Source of the DNA: AC-56 sp963798705
Lineage (GTDB): Bacteria; Actinomycetota; Thermoleophilia; Solirubrobacterales; 70-9
Direction: 5' to 3'
Assembly: GCA_963798705.1 (NCBI GenBank)
Contig: CAWCTW010000005.1
Span: forward strand, 2,356,001-2,420,000
DNA length: 64,000 nucleotides
Shown: piece after piece, positions 53,351-62,174 of the stretch
Numbering within the stretch: position 1 is the stretch's first letter
Layout: each line of letters opens with the position of its first letter
Translations under genes and position numbers: made by a program
The notes under the pieces: model-generated
The model's input: the letters and a program-made list of their open reading frames with translations, nothing else
Database searches by the model: none
What the model was told of the DNA's origin: nothing

Positions 53351-54798
53351 GGCGCGGCGGCGTCGGCGCCATCGCTTCGAGCCCGACGATGGTCGGCGCG
53401 GTCACGACCCTGATCGTGATCCTGGCCGTCTTCTTGGCCTACAACGCGAACAACGGCCTGCCGTTCGTGCCGAGCTACCGCATCTCGGTGCAGGTGCCGA
53501 ACGCCGAGACCCTCGTCCCGGGCAACGACGTGCGGATCGGCGGGGTCCGGGTGGGGTTCGTCGAGGACGTGGTCCCGGTGTCGCACCCGGACGGCAAGGT
53601 GACCGCCAGGGCCGACCTGAAGCTGGACAAGAACGTCGACCCGATCCCGAAGGGCTCGACCGTGGTCGTGCGGGCACGGTCCGCACTCGGCCTGAAGTAC
53701 CTCGAGATCAACCGCACCGACAGCGACCAGGGCTACCCGGAGGGCTCGGAGCTGCCCCTGAGCGCCGCCCATCCGCATCCCGTCGAATACGACCAGGTCC
53801 TGGGCACGTTCAACGGGCCGACGAGGGTGGCGATCCGGCACAACCTGGTGGAGTTCGGAGCTGTTCTCGCCGGGCGCGGGCCGCAGCTGAACGCGGCGCT
53901 CGGCCAGCTGCGCCCGCTGCTCCGCCGCCTGGAGCCCGTGGCCCGCAACCTCGCCTCAAGCAAGACCGGTCTCGCCCGCTTCTTCCGCGAGGCGGGCGCC
54001 ACGGCCGCCGAGGTGGCGCCGGTCGCCGAGACCCAGGCGCACATGTTCGGCTCGCTCGACACGACCTTCGGGGCGCTGGCGTCGGTGGCCAGGCCCTTCA
54101 TCCAGGAGACGATCTCCGAGACGCCGCCGACGTTCGACACGCTGATCCGGACCAACCCGCGGATCACCACCTTCCTGCGCCACAACGCGGCGCTGTTCGC
54201 CGACCTGCGCCCGGGCGTCCACACCCTCGATGAGACCGCGCCGGAGATCGCGTCGGCGCTGGAGACCGGCGCCGACGTGCTGCCCGGGACTGTGGCGCTG
54301 AACGCGCAGCTGCCGCCGACCGCCGAGGCGCTCGAGCGCTTCGCCCGCGACCGGGGGGTGCAGGGCGGCATCTCCCGGGCGACGCAGACCGCGAGCTATC
54401 TGACGCCGACCCTCCGATTCGTGGGGCCCGCGCAGTCGGTCTGCAACTACGGCACGCTGTTCCTCCGCAACGCGGCCAGCATCTTCAGCATCGGCGACGG
54501 CATCGGCACCAGCCAGCGGTTCGTCCTCATGTCCAGCCCGGGCGGGCCGAACAACGAGACGAGCCCGGCGTCCGCCCCGGCGAACCAGGCGGGTAACGAG
54601 GACAACCCCGTCGCGGGCGACGCCGGCGCCAACTTCCTCCACTCGAATCCGTATCCCAACACCGCATCCCCGGGCCAGCGCCCGCGGGAGTGCGAGCCCG
54701 GCAACGAGAACTACATAGCCGGCCAACGGGTCATCGGCAACACGCCGGGCAACTCGGGGATCGTGACCGAGGGCCAGATCGGGGCGCAGCTCAAGTGA
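53347..54798 (+). CDS. MCE-family protein 3 of 6
   Basis: 483 aa from a GTG overlapping the previous stop. A membrane helix (MVGAVTTLIVILAVFLAYNAN) and MCE domain (RISVQVPNAETLVPGNDVRIGGVRVGFVEDV) are followed by helical repeats and a C-terminal region with Cys in QSVCNYGTLFLRNA and ECEPGNENYI. It is coupled to the next gene by a 4-base overlap. Confidence 0.85.
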   Translation: MRRGGVGAIASSPTMVGAVTTLIVILAVFLAYNANNGLPFVPSYRISVQVPNAETLVPGNDVRIGGVRVGFVEDVVPVSHPDGKVTARADLKLDKNVDPIPKGSTVVVRARSALGLKYLEINRTDSDQGYPEGSELPLSAAHPHPVEYDQVLGTFNGPTRVAIRHNLVEFGAVLAGRGPQLNAALGQLRPLLRRLEPVARNLASSKTGLARFFREAGATAAEVAPVAETQAHMFGSLDTTFGALASVARPFIQETISETPPTFDTLIRTNPRITTFLRHNAALFADLRPGVHTLDETAPEIASALETGADVLPGTVALNAQLPPTAEALERFARDRGVQGGISRATQTASYLTPTLRFVGPAQSVCNYGTLFLRNAASIFSIGDGIGTSQRFVLMSSPGGPNNETSPASAPANQAGNEDNPVAGDAGANFLHSNPYPNTASPGQRPRECEPGNENYIAGQRVIGNTPGNSGIVTEGQIGAQLK

Positions 54799-56336
54799 GC
54801 CTCTTCCGAAAGCAGCGCGGCCCCGTCCGCTACAAGCCGTGGGAGGAGGCTCCCGACCCGCGGATCTTCGGCCGCAGCTACCGCGGTCCGAGCCCGGCGA
54901 AGATCGGCATCTTCATCGTGCTGCTGCTCCTGGTGGCGTCGTACCTGGCGTTCACGAAGCGGATCCCCTTCACCAGCCGCGGCTACCAGCTTCACGCGAC
55001 CTTCCAGAACGCCGCCACCCTGAAGCCGCAGTCGCCGGTGCGGATCGCGGGGGTGAACGTCGGCAAGGTCACCGACGTCGAGTCGAAGGGCAACATGGCC
55101 GAGGCGACGTTCACGATCGACGACGAGGGCCTGCCGATCCACAAGGACGCGACGGTGACGATCCGCCCGCGCCTGTTCCTGGAGGGCAACTTCTTCCTCG
55201 ACCTGCGGCCCGGCAGCCCGCAGGCGGCCGATCTGTCGAGCGGGGACGACATCCCGGTCACCCAAACCGCCACCGCCGTGCAGCTCGACGAGGTCCTCAC
55301 CGCGCTCCAGAAGAACAACCGCGGGGACCTGAAGCGGACCCTCAAGGGCTACGGCGGCGCCCTCACGCACGTCCCCACCGCCGAGGAGGACAAGACGCAG
55401 GCGCAGGCCGTCAAGGGCAAGACCGCCGCCCAGGCCCTCAACCAGACGTTCCGCTACGGCGGCAAGGCCGGGCGCACCTCAGCGCTGGTCAACCAGGCGC
55501 TGCTCGGCGAGCGCCCTCATGACCTCTCCAACCTCATCCGCGGCCAGCGCAACGTGTTCGGCGAGCTCGCCTCCGACGAGGACGCGCTGCGGGGCCTGAT
55601 CACCAACTTCAACACGTTCACCGCCGCCCTCGCGTCCGAGTCGACCAACCTCTCCGACACCGTCCGCGAGCTGGCGCCCACGCTCGAGCAGGCGCGCCCG
55701 ACGCTACTTCACCTGGACCGGGCGCTGCCGCCGTTCCGGTCCCTGGCGATCCAGCTCGAGCCGGGCGTACGCCAGCTCCCCGAGACGATCCGCACCGGCA
55801 ACCCGTGGCTGATCCAGGTGAAGCGGCTGCTGCGCGAGCAGGAGCTCGGCAAGGACGCGCGCTACCTGGCCGCCTCCGGTCCCGGCCTCGCGCGGACCGC
55901 CTCGTCGTCGTTCGGCCTCTTCCAGCAGACGAACCTGCTCAGCAAGTGCACCTCGCACAACCTGATCCCGGCGGGCGACGTCGTGCTCCAGGACTCGGGG
56001 CCGGGGTATGACTTCACCACGGGTCAGCCCAACATCCGCGAGCTCTTCTACGGGACCGTCCAGCTGGCGGGCGAGAGCCAGGTGTTCGACGGCAACGGGT
56101 CCTACGTGCGGTTCCAGGCGGGCGGCGGGCCGATCCTGACGCGGATGAGCAACCCGGGCACCTTCCAGAACATGGCTTTGTGGGCGCACAACATCTCGCC
56201 GCCGCTCGGGACGCGTCCAGTCAAGCACGGCACGCCGCCGTTCCGGCCCGACGTCCCGTGCTACCGGAACGCGGTGCCCGACCTCAACGGACCGGCGGCC
56301 GCGCAGGGCCCGCCCGACCCGAAGGCGGTCCCGTGA
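54795..56336 (+). CDS. MCE-family protein 4 of 6
   Basis: 513 aa from a GTG overlapping the previous stop. A long cytoplasmic N-terminus (about 35 residues, YKPWEEAPDPRIFGRSY) precedes the membrane helix (IGIFIVLLLLVASYLAF) and the MCE domain (LHATFQNAATLKPQSPVRIAGVNVGKVTDV). A helical region and a Cys/Pro-containing C-terminus follow. The next gene starts with a 4-base overlap. Confidence 0.85.
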   Translation: MSLFRKQRGPVRYKPWEEAPDPRIFGRSYRGPSPAKIGIFIVLLLLVASYLAFTKRIPFTSRGYQLHATFQNAATLKPQSPVRIAGVNVGKVTDVESKGNMAEATFTIDDEGLPIHKDATVTIRPRLFLEGNFFLDLRPGSPQAADLSSGDDIPVTQTATAVQLDEVLTALQKNNRGDLKRTLKGYGGALTHVPTAEEDKTQAQAVKGKTAAQALNQTFRYGGKAGRTSALVNQALLGERPHDLSNLIRGQRNVFGELASDEDALRGLITNFNTFTAALASESTNLSDTVRELAPTLEQARPTLLHLDRALPPFRSLAIQLEPGVRQLPETIRTGNPWLIQVKRLLREQELGKDARYLAASGPGLARTASSSFGLFQQTNLLSKCTSHNLIPAGDVVLQDSGPGYDFTTGQPNIRELFYGTVQLAGESQVFDGNGSYVRFQAGGGPILTRMSNPGTFQNMALWAHNISPPLGTRPVKHGTPPFRPDVPCYRNAVPDLNGPAAAQGPPDPKAVP

Positions 56337-57892
56337 GGCGCGCGATCCGCGAGCACCTGCGCGACTTCGTGGCGATTGGCGTCCTCGCGGTCCTGGCGAT
56401 CGTGACCACGGGCGTGATCCTCGCCAGGCAGCAGGCCAACTTCCCCTCCTGGCTGCCGATCCTGGGCCAGGACCACTTCGAGCTGAAGGCGGAGTTCAGC
56501 TCCGCCCAGGCGGTCACCCCGGGTCAGGGGCAGACGGTGAACATCTCCGGGATCAAGGTCGGCAGCGTGGAGGGCGTCAACCTCGAGAACGGCGCCGCGG
56601 TCGTGACCATGGACATCGATCCCAAGTACGCCGATCTCGTGCACACGGACGCGTCGCTTCTCCTGCGCCCCCGCACCGGTTTGCAGGACATGACGATCGA
56701 GATCGATCCGGGCGAGGACGGCAAGGAGGTCGAGCAGGGATCGACCATCCCGCTCGCCGACACGGAGCCGAACGTCAACCCGGATCAGATCCTCGCGAGC
56801 CTCGACGGCGACACGCAGTCGTTCCTCCAGCTGCTGCTACAGGGCGGCTCGCAGGGCCTCTATGGGCACTCGACGGAGCTCTCGGCCGGGCTGCGCCGCT
56901 TCGAGCCCACCGTGCGGAGCATCGCGCGCATCAACGGCGCGCTCGCCAAGCGGCGCCACAACCTGCGCCGCGTCATCACGAACTTCGGCAAGCTCAGCAC
57001 CGAGCTCGGCCATCGTGACACCCAGCTCGCCCAATTCGTCCGCTCCTCCGACGACGTCCTCGGCTCGTTCGCCAAGGAGCAGAACGCGATCCGGCAGACG
57101 CTCGAGGAGTTCCCGCCGACCCTGCGCCAGACGCAGAGCACGCTGACCAGCGCCGACAAGCTCGCCCTGACGCTCGGCCCCGCCTCCCGCAAGCTGATCC
57201 CCTCCGCGCAGGCGCTGGCGCCCGCGCTCAGGCAGGTGCGCCCCCTCTTCCGCGAGACCCGCGGGCCGATCGAGAACCAGATCCGGCCGTTCACCCGCCA
57301 GGTGCAGACGCCCCTGCGGCACGTCAAGCAGCTGTCCGGACCCCTGGCACAGACGACGAGCGGCCTCTCCAAGGGCTTCGGAAACCTCAACCTGCTGCTG
57401 AACGCCCTCGCGTACAACCCGCCGGGCTCGAAGGACGAGGGCTACCTGTTCTGGGCGTCGTGGCTGAACCACAACGCGAACGCCGTCTTCTTCACGCAGG
57501 ATGCCGGCGGGCCACTCCGTCACGGGCTGGTCCAGCTCTCCTGCGCCACCTCCACGAACGCGTCGATCGTCTCCGAGGGCGATCCGATCCTCAAGACCCT
57601 CCAGGAGCTCTCGCGGGTTCCGACTCAGGCCGAGATCCACGACGCCGATCCCAATGAGTGCACCGCGCCCAGCACGTTCGGGGCGGACCAGGCTGGCGCC
57701 GCCCCGGGGAGCAAGGACTCGGGCTCGGCGAAGGCAGGGGGCGCGTCCGACGGACAGGGCGCGGATACGAATCCTTCCTACGGTGGAGCCCAGGGCGCGA
57801 CCGGCGCGCCCGATTACCCCGCGGCCCCGGACGGGGCCACAGGAGCCAAGGGGTCTCGCGCGGTCCCGGACTACTCGCTCAGGACACGCTGA
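56333..57892 (+). CDS. MCE-family protein 5 of 6
   Basis: 519 aa from a GTG overlapping the previous stop. A short N-terminus, membrane helix (FVAIGVLAVLAIVTTGVIL) and MCE domain (LKAEFSSAQAVTPGQGQTVNISGIKVGSVEGV) are followed by a long helical region with many Arg/Leu repeats. The C-terminal 70 residues are Gly/Ala/Pro-rich and disordered-looking. The stop overlaps the next ATG by one base. Confidence 0.85.
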   Translation: MRRAIREHLRDFVAIGVLAVLAIVTTGVILARQQANFPSWLPILGQDHFELKAEFSSAQAVTPGQGQTVNISGIKVGSVEGVNLENGAAVVTMDIDPKYADLVHTDASLLLRPRTGLQDMTIEIDPGEDGKEVEQGSTIPLADTEPNVNPDQILASLDGDTQSFLQLLLQGGSQGLYGHSTELSAGLRRFEPTVRSIARINGALAKRRHNLRRVITNFGKLSTELGHRDTQLAQFVRSSDDVLGSFAKEQNAIRQTLEEFPPTLRQTQSTLTSADKLALTLGPASRKLIPSAQALAPALRQVRPLFRETRGPIENQIRPFTRQVQTPLRHVKQLSGPLAQTTSGLSKGFGNLNLLLNALAYNPPGSKDEGYLFWASWLNHNANAVFFTQDAGGPLRHGLVQLSCATSTNASIVSEGDPILKTLQELSRVPTQAEIHDADPNECTAPSTFGADQAGAAPGSKDSGSAKAGGASDGQGADTNPSYGGAQGATGAPDYPAAPDGATGAKGSRAVPDYSLRTR

Positions 57893-59472
57893 TGGAGACG
57901 CGCCCGCCAACAGCCACCCGCATCCTGATCGCGATCGGCTTCGCGCTGTCGTGCTTCGGCCTCGCGCTCTTCTTGTGGATCGCCTTCGGCGGGCCGCTGC
58001 CGCTGAAGCCCGAGGGCTACCGGGTCACGGTCCCGTTCACCGAGGGCACCCAGCTCGCCGTCGAGTCCGACGTCCGGATCTCCGGCGTGTCGGTGGGCAA
58101 GGTCAAGTCCCTCGAGCTCTCCGACCAGGGCGACTACGCGGACGCCGTGATCGAGCTGGACAGCCAGTACGCCCCGATTCCCGAGGACACCAGGGCGATC
58201 CTGCGCTCCAAGACGCTGCTCGGGGAGACCTACGTCGAGCTGACCCCCGGCACCCAGACCCAGCCGTCGCTCCCGGAGGGCGGCAGCCTGCCGCGCGCGC
58301 AGGTCGCGAACTCCGTGCAGCTCGACGAGGTGTTCCGCACCTTCAACCGGCCGACCCGTCAGGCGTTCCGGACGTGGATGCAGGCCCAGGCCGCTGCGCT
58401 GCGGGGGCGCGGAGCCGACCTGGGCGAGGCGATCGCCGAGCTCGAGCCGTTCTCGGAGTCGGCCAACCGCGCCCTGCGCATCCTGGATACCCAGCGCCAC
58501 GCCGTGCGCCGGCTGGTGCACAGCGGCGGCGACGTGTTCCAGGCACTGTCCGAGCGCCAGGGGCAGCTCCGCGGCCTGGTCCAGAACTCCGACAGGGTGT
58601 TCTCCACGACCGCGCAGCGCAACCAGGATCTGGCGGACGCGTTCACGATCCTGCCGACGTTCCAGCGCGAGACTCGCCTGACGCTCGACCGCATCAATCG
58701 GTTCGCGATCAAGACCGATCCGCTGGTGCAGCAGCTGCGGCCCGCCGCCAAGCAGATCAGCCCGACGTTCGAGGCGGCCGGCAGGCTCGCCCCGGACCTG
58801 CAGCGGTTCTTCGACGGGCTGCGCGGCACGATCGCCGCCTCGCACCAGGGCTTCCCGGCGCTCAGGAGGCTCCTCGACGACGACCTGCCACCGCTCCTGG
58901 CGCGGCTGGGCACGACGGTGGACGGCAGGGCACCCTGGCTGGCCGAGCTCAACCCGATCATCAAGGTCGCGCAGAAGTACAAGCACGAGCTCACGGGGTT
59001 CCTCGGCAACATCGCCGCCTCCCTCAACAAGGGCTACTCGGCCGCTGAGGCCGATAACACCTTCGTCAAGGTGCTGCGGACCACGAGCCCGCTGAACCCG
59101 CCGAGCGTCGCCACCTTCCCGCAGCGGCTGAACATGGAGCGTGCGAATCCGTACTTCAAGCCCAACACCTACACGCAGCTCAAGAACGGCCTCAAGAGCT
59201 TCCAGAACCTGCCGTGCTCGGCCGGGATCAACGCGCGGCTCGATCCGGACACGCCCAACGACCCGGCTTTCTACAACCGCTTCCAGGGCACGGTGGTCGA
59301 GCGCAAGACGCAGGCGCAGAGCCTGTTCGACCGGATCAAGCTGCTCGCCTTCAGCGACAACCTCAACACGGCCGACACACTCCATCCGCCCTGCAAGAAG
59401 CAGGGGGACTTCCGGTCGATCGGGGCCAACAAGGAGTCCACTCCGTACCTGCACGTGCGGCGTGAGCCTTAG
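57892..59472 (+). CDS. MCE-family protein 6 of 6
   Basis: 526 aa. A membrane helix (IAIGFALSCFGLALFLWIAFG), MCE domain (VTVPFTEGTQLAVESDVRISGVSVGKVKSL) and helical region are present, ending in a Cys-containing C-terminus (NLPCSAG, PPCKKQGDF). It completes six contiguous overlapping MCE genes, the number found in mycobacterial mce operons. No YrbE/MlaE permease or MlaF ATPase gene is in the window, so the energising partners must be encoded elsewhere. Confidence 0.85.
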   Translation: METRPPTATRILIAIGFALSCFGLALFLWIAFGGPLPLKPEGYRVTVPFTEGTQLAVESDVRISGVSVGKVKSLELSDQGDYADAVIELDSQYAPIPEDTRAILRSKTLLGETYVELTPGTQTQPSLPEGGSLPRAQVANSVQLDEVFRTFNRPTRQAFRTWMQAQAAALRGRGADLGEAIAELEPFSESANRALRILDTQRHAVRRLVHSGGDVFQALSERQGQLRGLVQNSDRVFSTTAQRNQDLADAFTILPTFQRETRLTLDRINRFAIKTDPLVQQLRPAAKQISPTFEAAGRLAPDLQRFFDGLRGTIAASHQGFPALRRLLDDDLPPLLARLGTTVDGRAPWLAELNPIIKVAQKYKHELTGFLGNIAASLNKGYSAAEADNTFVKVLRTTSPLNPPSVATFPQRLNMERANPYFKPNTYTQLKNGLKSFQNLPCSAGINARLDPDTPNDPAFYNRFQGTVVERKTQAQSLFDRIKLLAFSDNLNTADTLHPPCKKQGDFRSIGANKESTPYLHVRREP

Positions 59473-59649
59473 CCCGTGCGGTCCGTCCCGACTCCAGACG
59501 CTCTCGCCGTCCATTAGCTAAGGTTGAGGCGCCGCGGCCGGGGCCACCGGAGGCCAGGGGCTTCGAGGGGCCGGCCGGCGAGCGGGCAAGGAAATGACGC
59601 GGGAGGAGAGCCGCGTCGCCGAGACCCCTGGCAAAGGAGGCTGAGACAG

Positions 59650-60423
59650 ATGCGCATCAGGAGGAAGTACTCCCTGATCCTCGCCCTCGCCGCCGCAGCA
59701 GCCGTGATCGGCTCCGGCCTGGCGTTGGCGGCAACGTCGTCGCACTTCACCTTCAAGGCGATTCCCAACAAGGTGCCGAAGAAGAAGTTCAAGGCCGGTG
59801 CCTTGAAGACCGACCTGATCACCGATTACGACAACCCCAGCGCGGCGACGGCGGTCGACCGCACGCGGATCTACCTTGACAAGAACTTCAAGGTGAACCC
59901 GAAGGCGGCGAAGAAGTGCGACCCGAGCCAGCTCTCGGGCACGACAATGGCCGGGGCGATGGCGAACTGCAAGAAGGCGCTGGTCGGCAAGGGCATCGCG
60001 ACGGCGAGCGCGAACGGCGCCTTCACGATCAACGGCTGCGTGCTGCTGTTCAACGGCAAGAAGCAGGGCAAGAAGCCGACGCTGCAGGTGTTCACTCGCT
60101 CTCAGGCGTCGAATCCGAGCAACATCAGCTGCAAGGACCCGGCGCACAACAACCAGGGCAACAGCACGATCCTGCTGACGGGCGTGTACAAGAAGGCCCA
60201 CGGCAAGTACGGCAAGGTGCTCGACGTCAACCACATCAGCCAGGCCACGGCCGGGTTGCCGCTGGTCGAGTACAAGACCAAGATCAAGAAGGGCAACTAC
60301 GCCAGCGCCCGGTGCAAGGCCAAGAACCACAAGTGGAACATGAAGATCAAGTGGAACTACAAGGACGGCACCCAGTCGACCGACAAGCAGACCCAGAAGT
60401 GCAAGGTGAAGCACAAGAAGTAG
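59650..60423 (+). CDS. Secreted Lys-rich protein, tandem paralogue 1
   Basis: 257 aa with a strong ribosome site (aaaggagg) 9 bases before the ATG. The signal peptide is MRIRRKYSLILALAAAAAVI-like, cleaved near ALAA. The mature protein has about 40 Lys and six or so Cys (C90 in KKCDPSQL, C107 in ANCKKALVGK, NGCVLLFNG, ISCKDP, SARCKAK, TQKCKVK). No family recognised. It shares long identical DNA tracts with the next gene. Confidence 0.75.
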   Translation: MRIRRKYSLILALAAAAAVIGSGLALAATSSHFTFKAIPNKVPKKKFKAGALKTDLITDYDNPSAATAVDRTRIYLDKNFKVNPKAAKKCDPSQLSGTTMAGAMANCKKALVGKGIATASANGAFTINGCVLLFNGKKQGKKPTLQVFTRSQASNPSNISCKDPAHNNQGNSTILLTGVYKKAHGKYGKVLDVNHISQATAGLPLVEYKTKIKKGNYASARCKAKNHKWNMKIKWNYKDGTQSTDKQTQKCKVKHKK

Positions 60424-60462
60424 CACCCCCGGCATTGAGCCGATAGCTCAGCCGGCGAGGTG

Positions 60463-60492
60463 AGGAGGGGCGGCCCGCGGACCGCCCCTCCT
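60463..60492 (+). terminator. Strong hairpin terminator after paralogue 1
   Basis: aggaggggcgg-cccgcgga-ccgcccctcct is a perfect 11-bp stem with an 8-base loop, 40 bases after the stop. No T-run follows, typical of high-GC terminators. Confidence 0.75.
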
Positions 60493-60622
60493 GCTCGTCC
60501 GGGCCATGAGGGCGGGTGCCGCGGGCTAAAGGGATTTCCACGGGCTGCCGATACCTTCAATAGCTCCGCGGCAGGGGAGGAGCCCCTGCCGCCCGATCCT
60601 CTAGAAGGAGGCAGTGAATTAC

Positions 60623-61390
60623 ATGCGCATTAGGAGGCGGTATGCCGTCATTCTCGCCGTCGTAGCGGCAGGGGCCGTGGTCGGCTCGGGCTTTGCTCTG
60701 GCGGCGACCACATCGGATTTCCAGTTCAGCTTCAGCCCCAACAAGGTGCCGAAGAAGAAGTACAAGGGCGGCGCCCTGAAGACGAACCTGGTGACGAGCT
60801 ACGACAACCCCAGCGCGGCGACGGCGGTCGACCGCACGCGGATCTACCTTGACAAGAACTTCAAGATCGATCCGAAGAAGGCGAAGACCTGCGACGCGAG
60901 CCAGCTCTCGGGCACGACGATGGCCGGGGCGATGGCGAACTGCAAGAAGGCGCTGGTCGGCAAGGGCAAGGCGACGGCGAGCGCGAACGGCCAGTTCACG
61001 ATCAACAGTTGCGTCCTGCTGTTCAACGGCAAGAAGCAGGGCAAGAAGCCGACGCTGCAGGTGTTCACGCGCTCTCAGGCGACGAATCCGAGCAACATCA
61101 GCTGCAAGGACCCGGCGCACAACAACGAGGGCACGAACTCGATCCTGCTGACGGGCGTGCTCAAGAACGCCTCCGGCAAGTACGGCAAGGTGCTCGACGT
61201 CAACCACATCAGCCAGGCCACGGCCGGATTGCCTCTCGAGATCTACAACACGACGATCAAGAAGGGCAAGTACTTCAGCGCCCGGTGCAAGGCCAAGAAC
61301 CACAAGTGGAACATGCAGGTCAAGTGGGACTACAAGGACGGGACCGCGACCACGGTCAAGCAGAGCCAGAAGTGCAAGGTGAAGAAGTAG
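60623..61390 (+). CDS. Secreted Lys-rich protein, tandem paralogue 2
   Basis: 255 aa, most of it alignable to paralogue 1 with few gaps: the same signal peptide type, PNKVPKKKYKGGALKTNL, the same Cys positions and the Lys-rich C-terminus. I chose the ATG at 60623 by this alignment, although a GTG at 60614 is in frame. Its own promoter probably lies in the 200 bases after the first terminator, since each gene ends in a strong hairpin. Confidence 0.75.
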   Translation: MRIRRRYAVILAVVAAGAVVGSGFALAATTSDFQFSFSPNKVPKKKYKGGALKTNLVTSYDNPSAATAVDRTRIYLDKNFKIDPKKAKTCDASQLSGTTMAGAMANCKKALVGKGKATASANGQFTINSCVLLFNGKKQGKKPTLQVFTRSQATNPSNISCKDPAHNNEGTNSILLTGVLKNASGKYGKVLDVNHISQATAGLPLEIYNTTIKKGKYFSARCKAKNHKWNMQVKWDYKDGTATTVKQSQKCKVKK

Positions 61391-61418
61391 GCACCTGCCT
61401 CTGAAAGCGAATCGCTGA

Positions 61419-61446
61419 AGAGGGGCGGCCTTCGGGCCGCCCCTCT
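61419..61446 (+). terminator. Hairpin terminator with TTCG tetraloop after paralogue 2
   Basis: agaggggcggcc-ttcg-ggccgcccctct is a perfect 12-bp stem closed by a stable TTCG loop, 28 bases after the stop. Confidence 0.8.
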
Positions 61447-61497
61447 CGCGTTCCACGACGAATTTCCGCCGCAGGCGGCGGGTAGCTTCCCGGCGAG

Positions 61498-61860
61498 ATG
61501 GCTGATGCTCGACTGGGCCTGGCGGCCCTGCTCATCGTCGCGTTCGTCCTCGTCCTGGCGGGCTGCAGCACGGTCAGCGGTAACTCCGCGGACGACTCGG
61601 AGATCGTCTCGGCGCTCAACCTCAAGCGGGTCGGCGGCGGCTACGAGATGAACGGCGACCCGTTCTGTCGCGTCGACGACATCCTCAACGACGTCGACGA
61701 GGTCAGCGGCGCGGACGAGCAGAAGGGCGTCGACTTCGTGATCGCCGCGCCCCAGGGCCAGGCGGGCGTCCTCGCGCACCCCCCGTTCGCCCCATCCTGC
61801 AAGCGGCAGGCGGACGCCGCCCTCAAGAACCTCTTCCGCCCGTCCAAGGGCTCTCAATAG
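61498..61860 (+). CDS. Small putative lipoprotein
   Basis: 120 aa. A signal peptide with a lipobox (VLVLAGCST) predicts cleavage before Cys and lipid attachment, placing it on the outer face of the membrane. The rest (EIVSALNLKRVGGGYEMNGDPFCRVDDILND) has two further Cys but no recognised domain. Confidence 0.75.
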   Translation: MADARLGLAALLIVAFVLVLAGCSTVSGNSADDSEIVSALNLKRVGGGYEMNGDPFCRVDDILNDVDEVSGADEQKGVDFVIAAPQGQAGVLAHPPFAPSCKRQADAALKNLFRPSKGSQ

Positions 61861-61894
61861 GCCCCGCGCCGCCCCCGGGTTTAGGCTTGTGGTC

Positions 61895-62161
61895 GTGGCC
61901 ACGAAGCGCGAGCCACGCCTGGTCTCACTCGGGTACGGGAGATTCGCCCGCGCTGATCGCATCTACGCTCTGGTTCCCCTCGGGCCAGAAGAGCGAGGCG
62001 AGGGCCGGCGCACCTATGTGCACGTGGAGGGGCTGTCGGAGCCGCTCGTAGCGTCACGCTCGGAGAAGGCGATCCTCGCCGACGTCGAGGCGGCCCTGAC
62101 CGAGGCCGCCGGCGTCCCGAGGCGCCGGCGCACTACGAAGGGCCAGGAGAGCCTGCTCTAG
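61895..62161 (+). CDS. RemA-like (DUF370) protein
   Basis: 88 aa. RLVSLGYGRFARADRIYALVP matches the N-terminal core of RemA/DUF370, a Bacillus biofilm regulator that binds DNA as an oligomer. The C-terminal part keeps the SRSEKAILADVEAAL helix but adds a basic tail. A GTG six bases upstream is also possible. It lies 13 bases upstream of metG and may be cotranscribed. Confidence 0.6.
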   Translation: MATKREPRLVSLGYGRFARADRIYALVPLGPEERGEGRRTYVHVEGLSEPLVASRSEKAILADVEAALTEAAGVPRRRRTTKGQESLL

Positions 62162-62174
62162 GCTCTCCCCCTTC

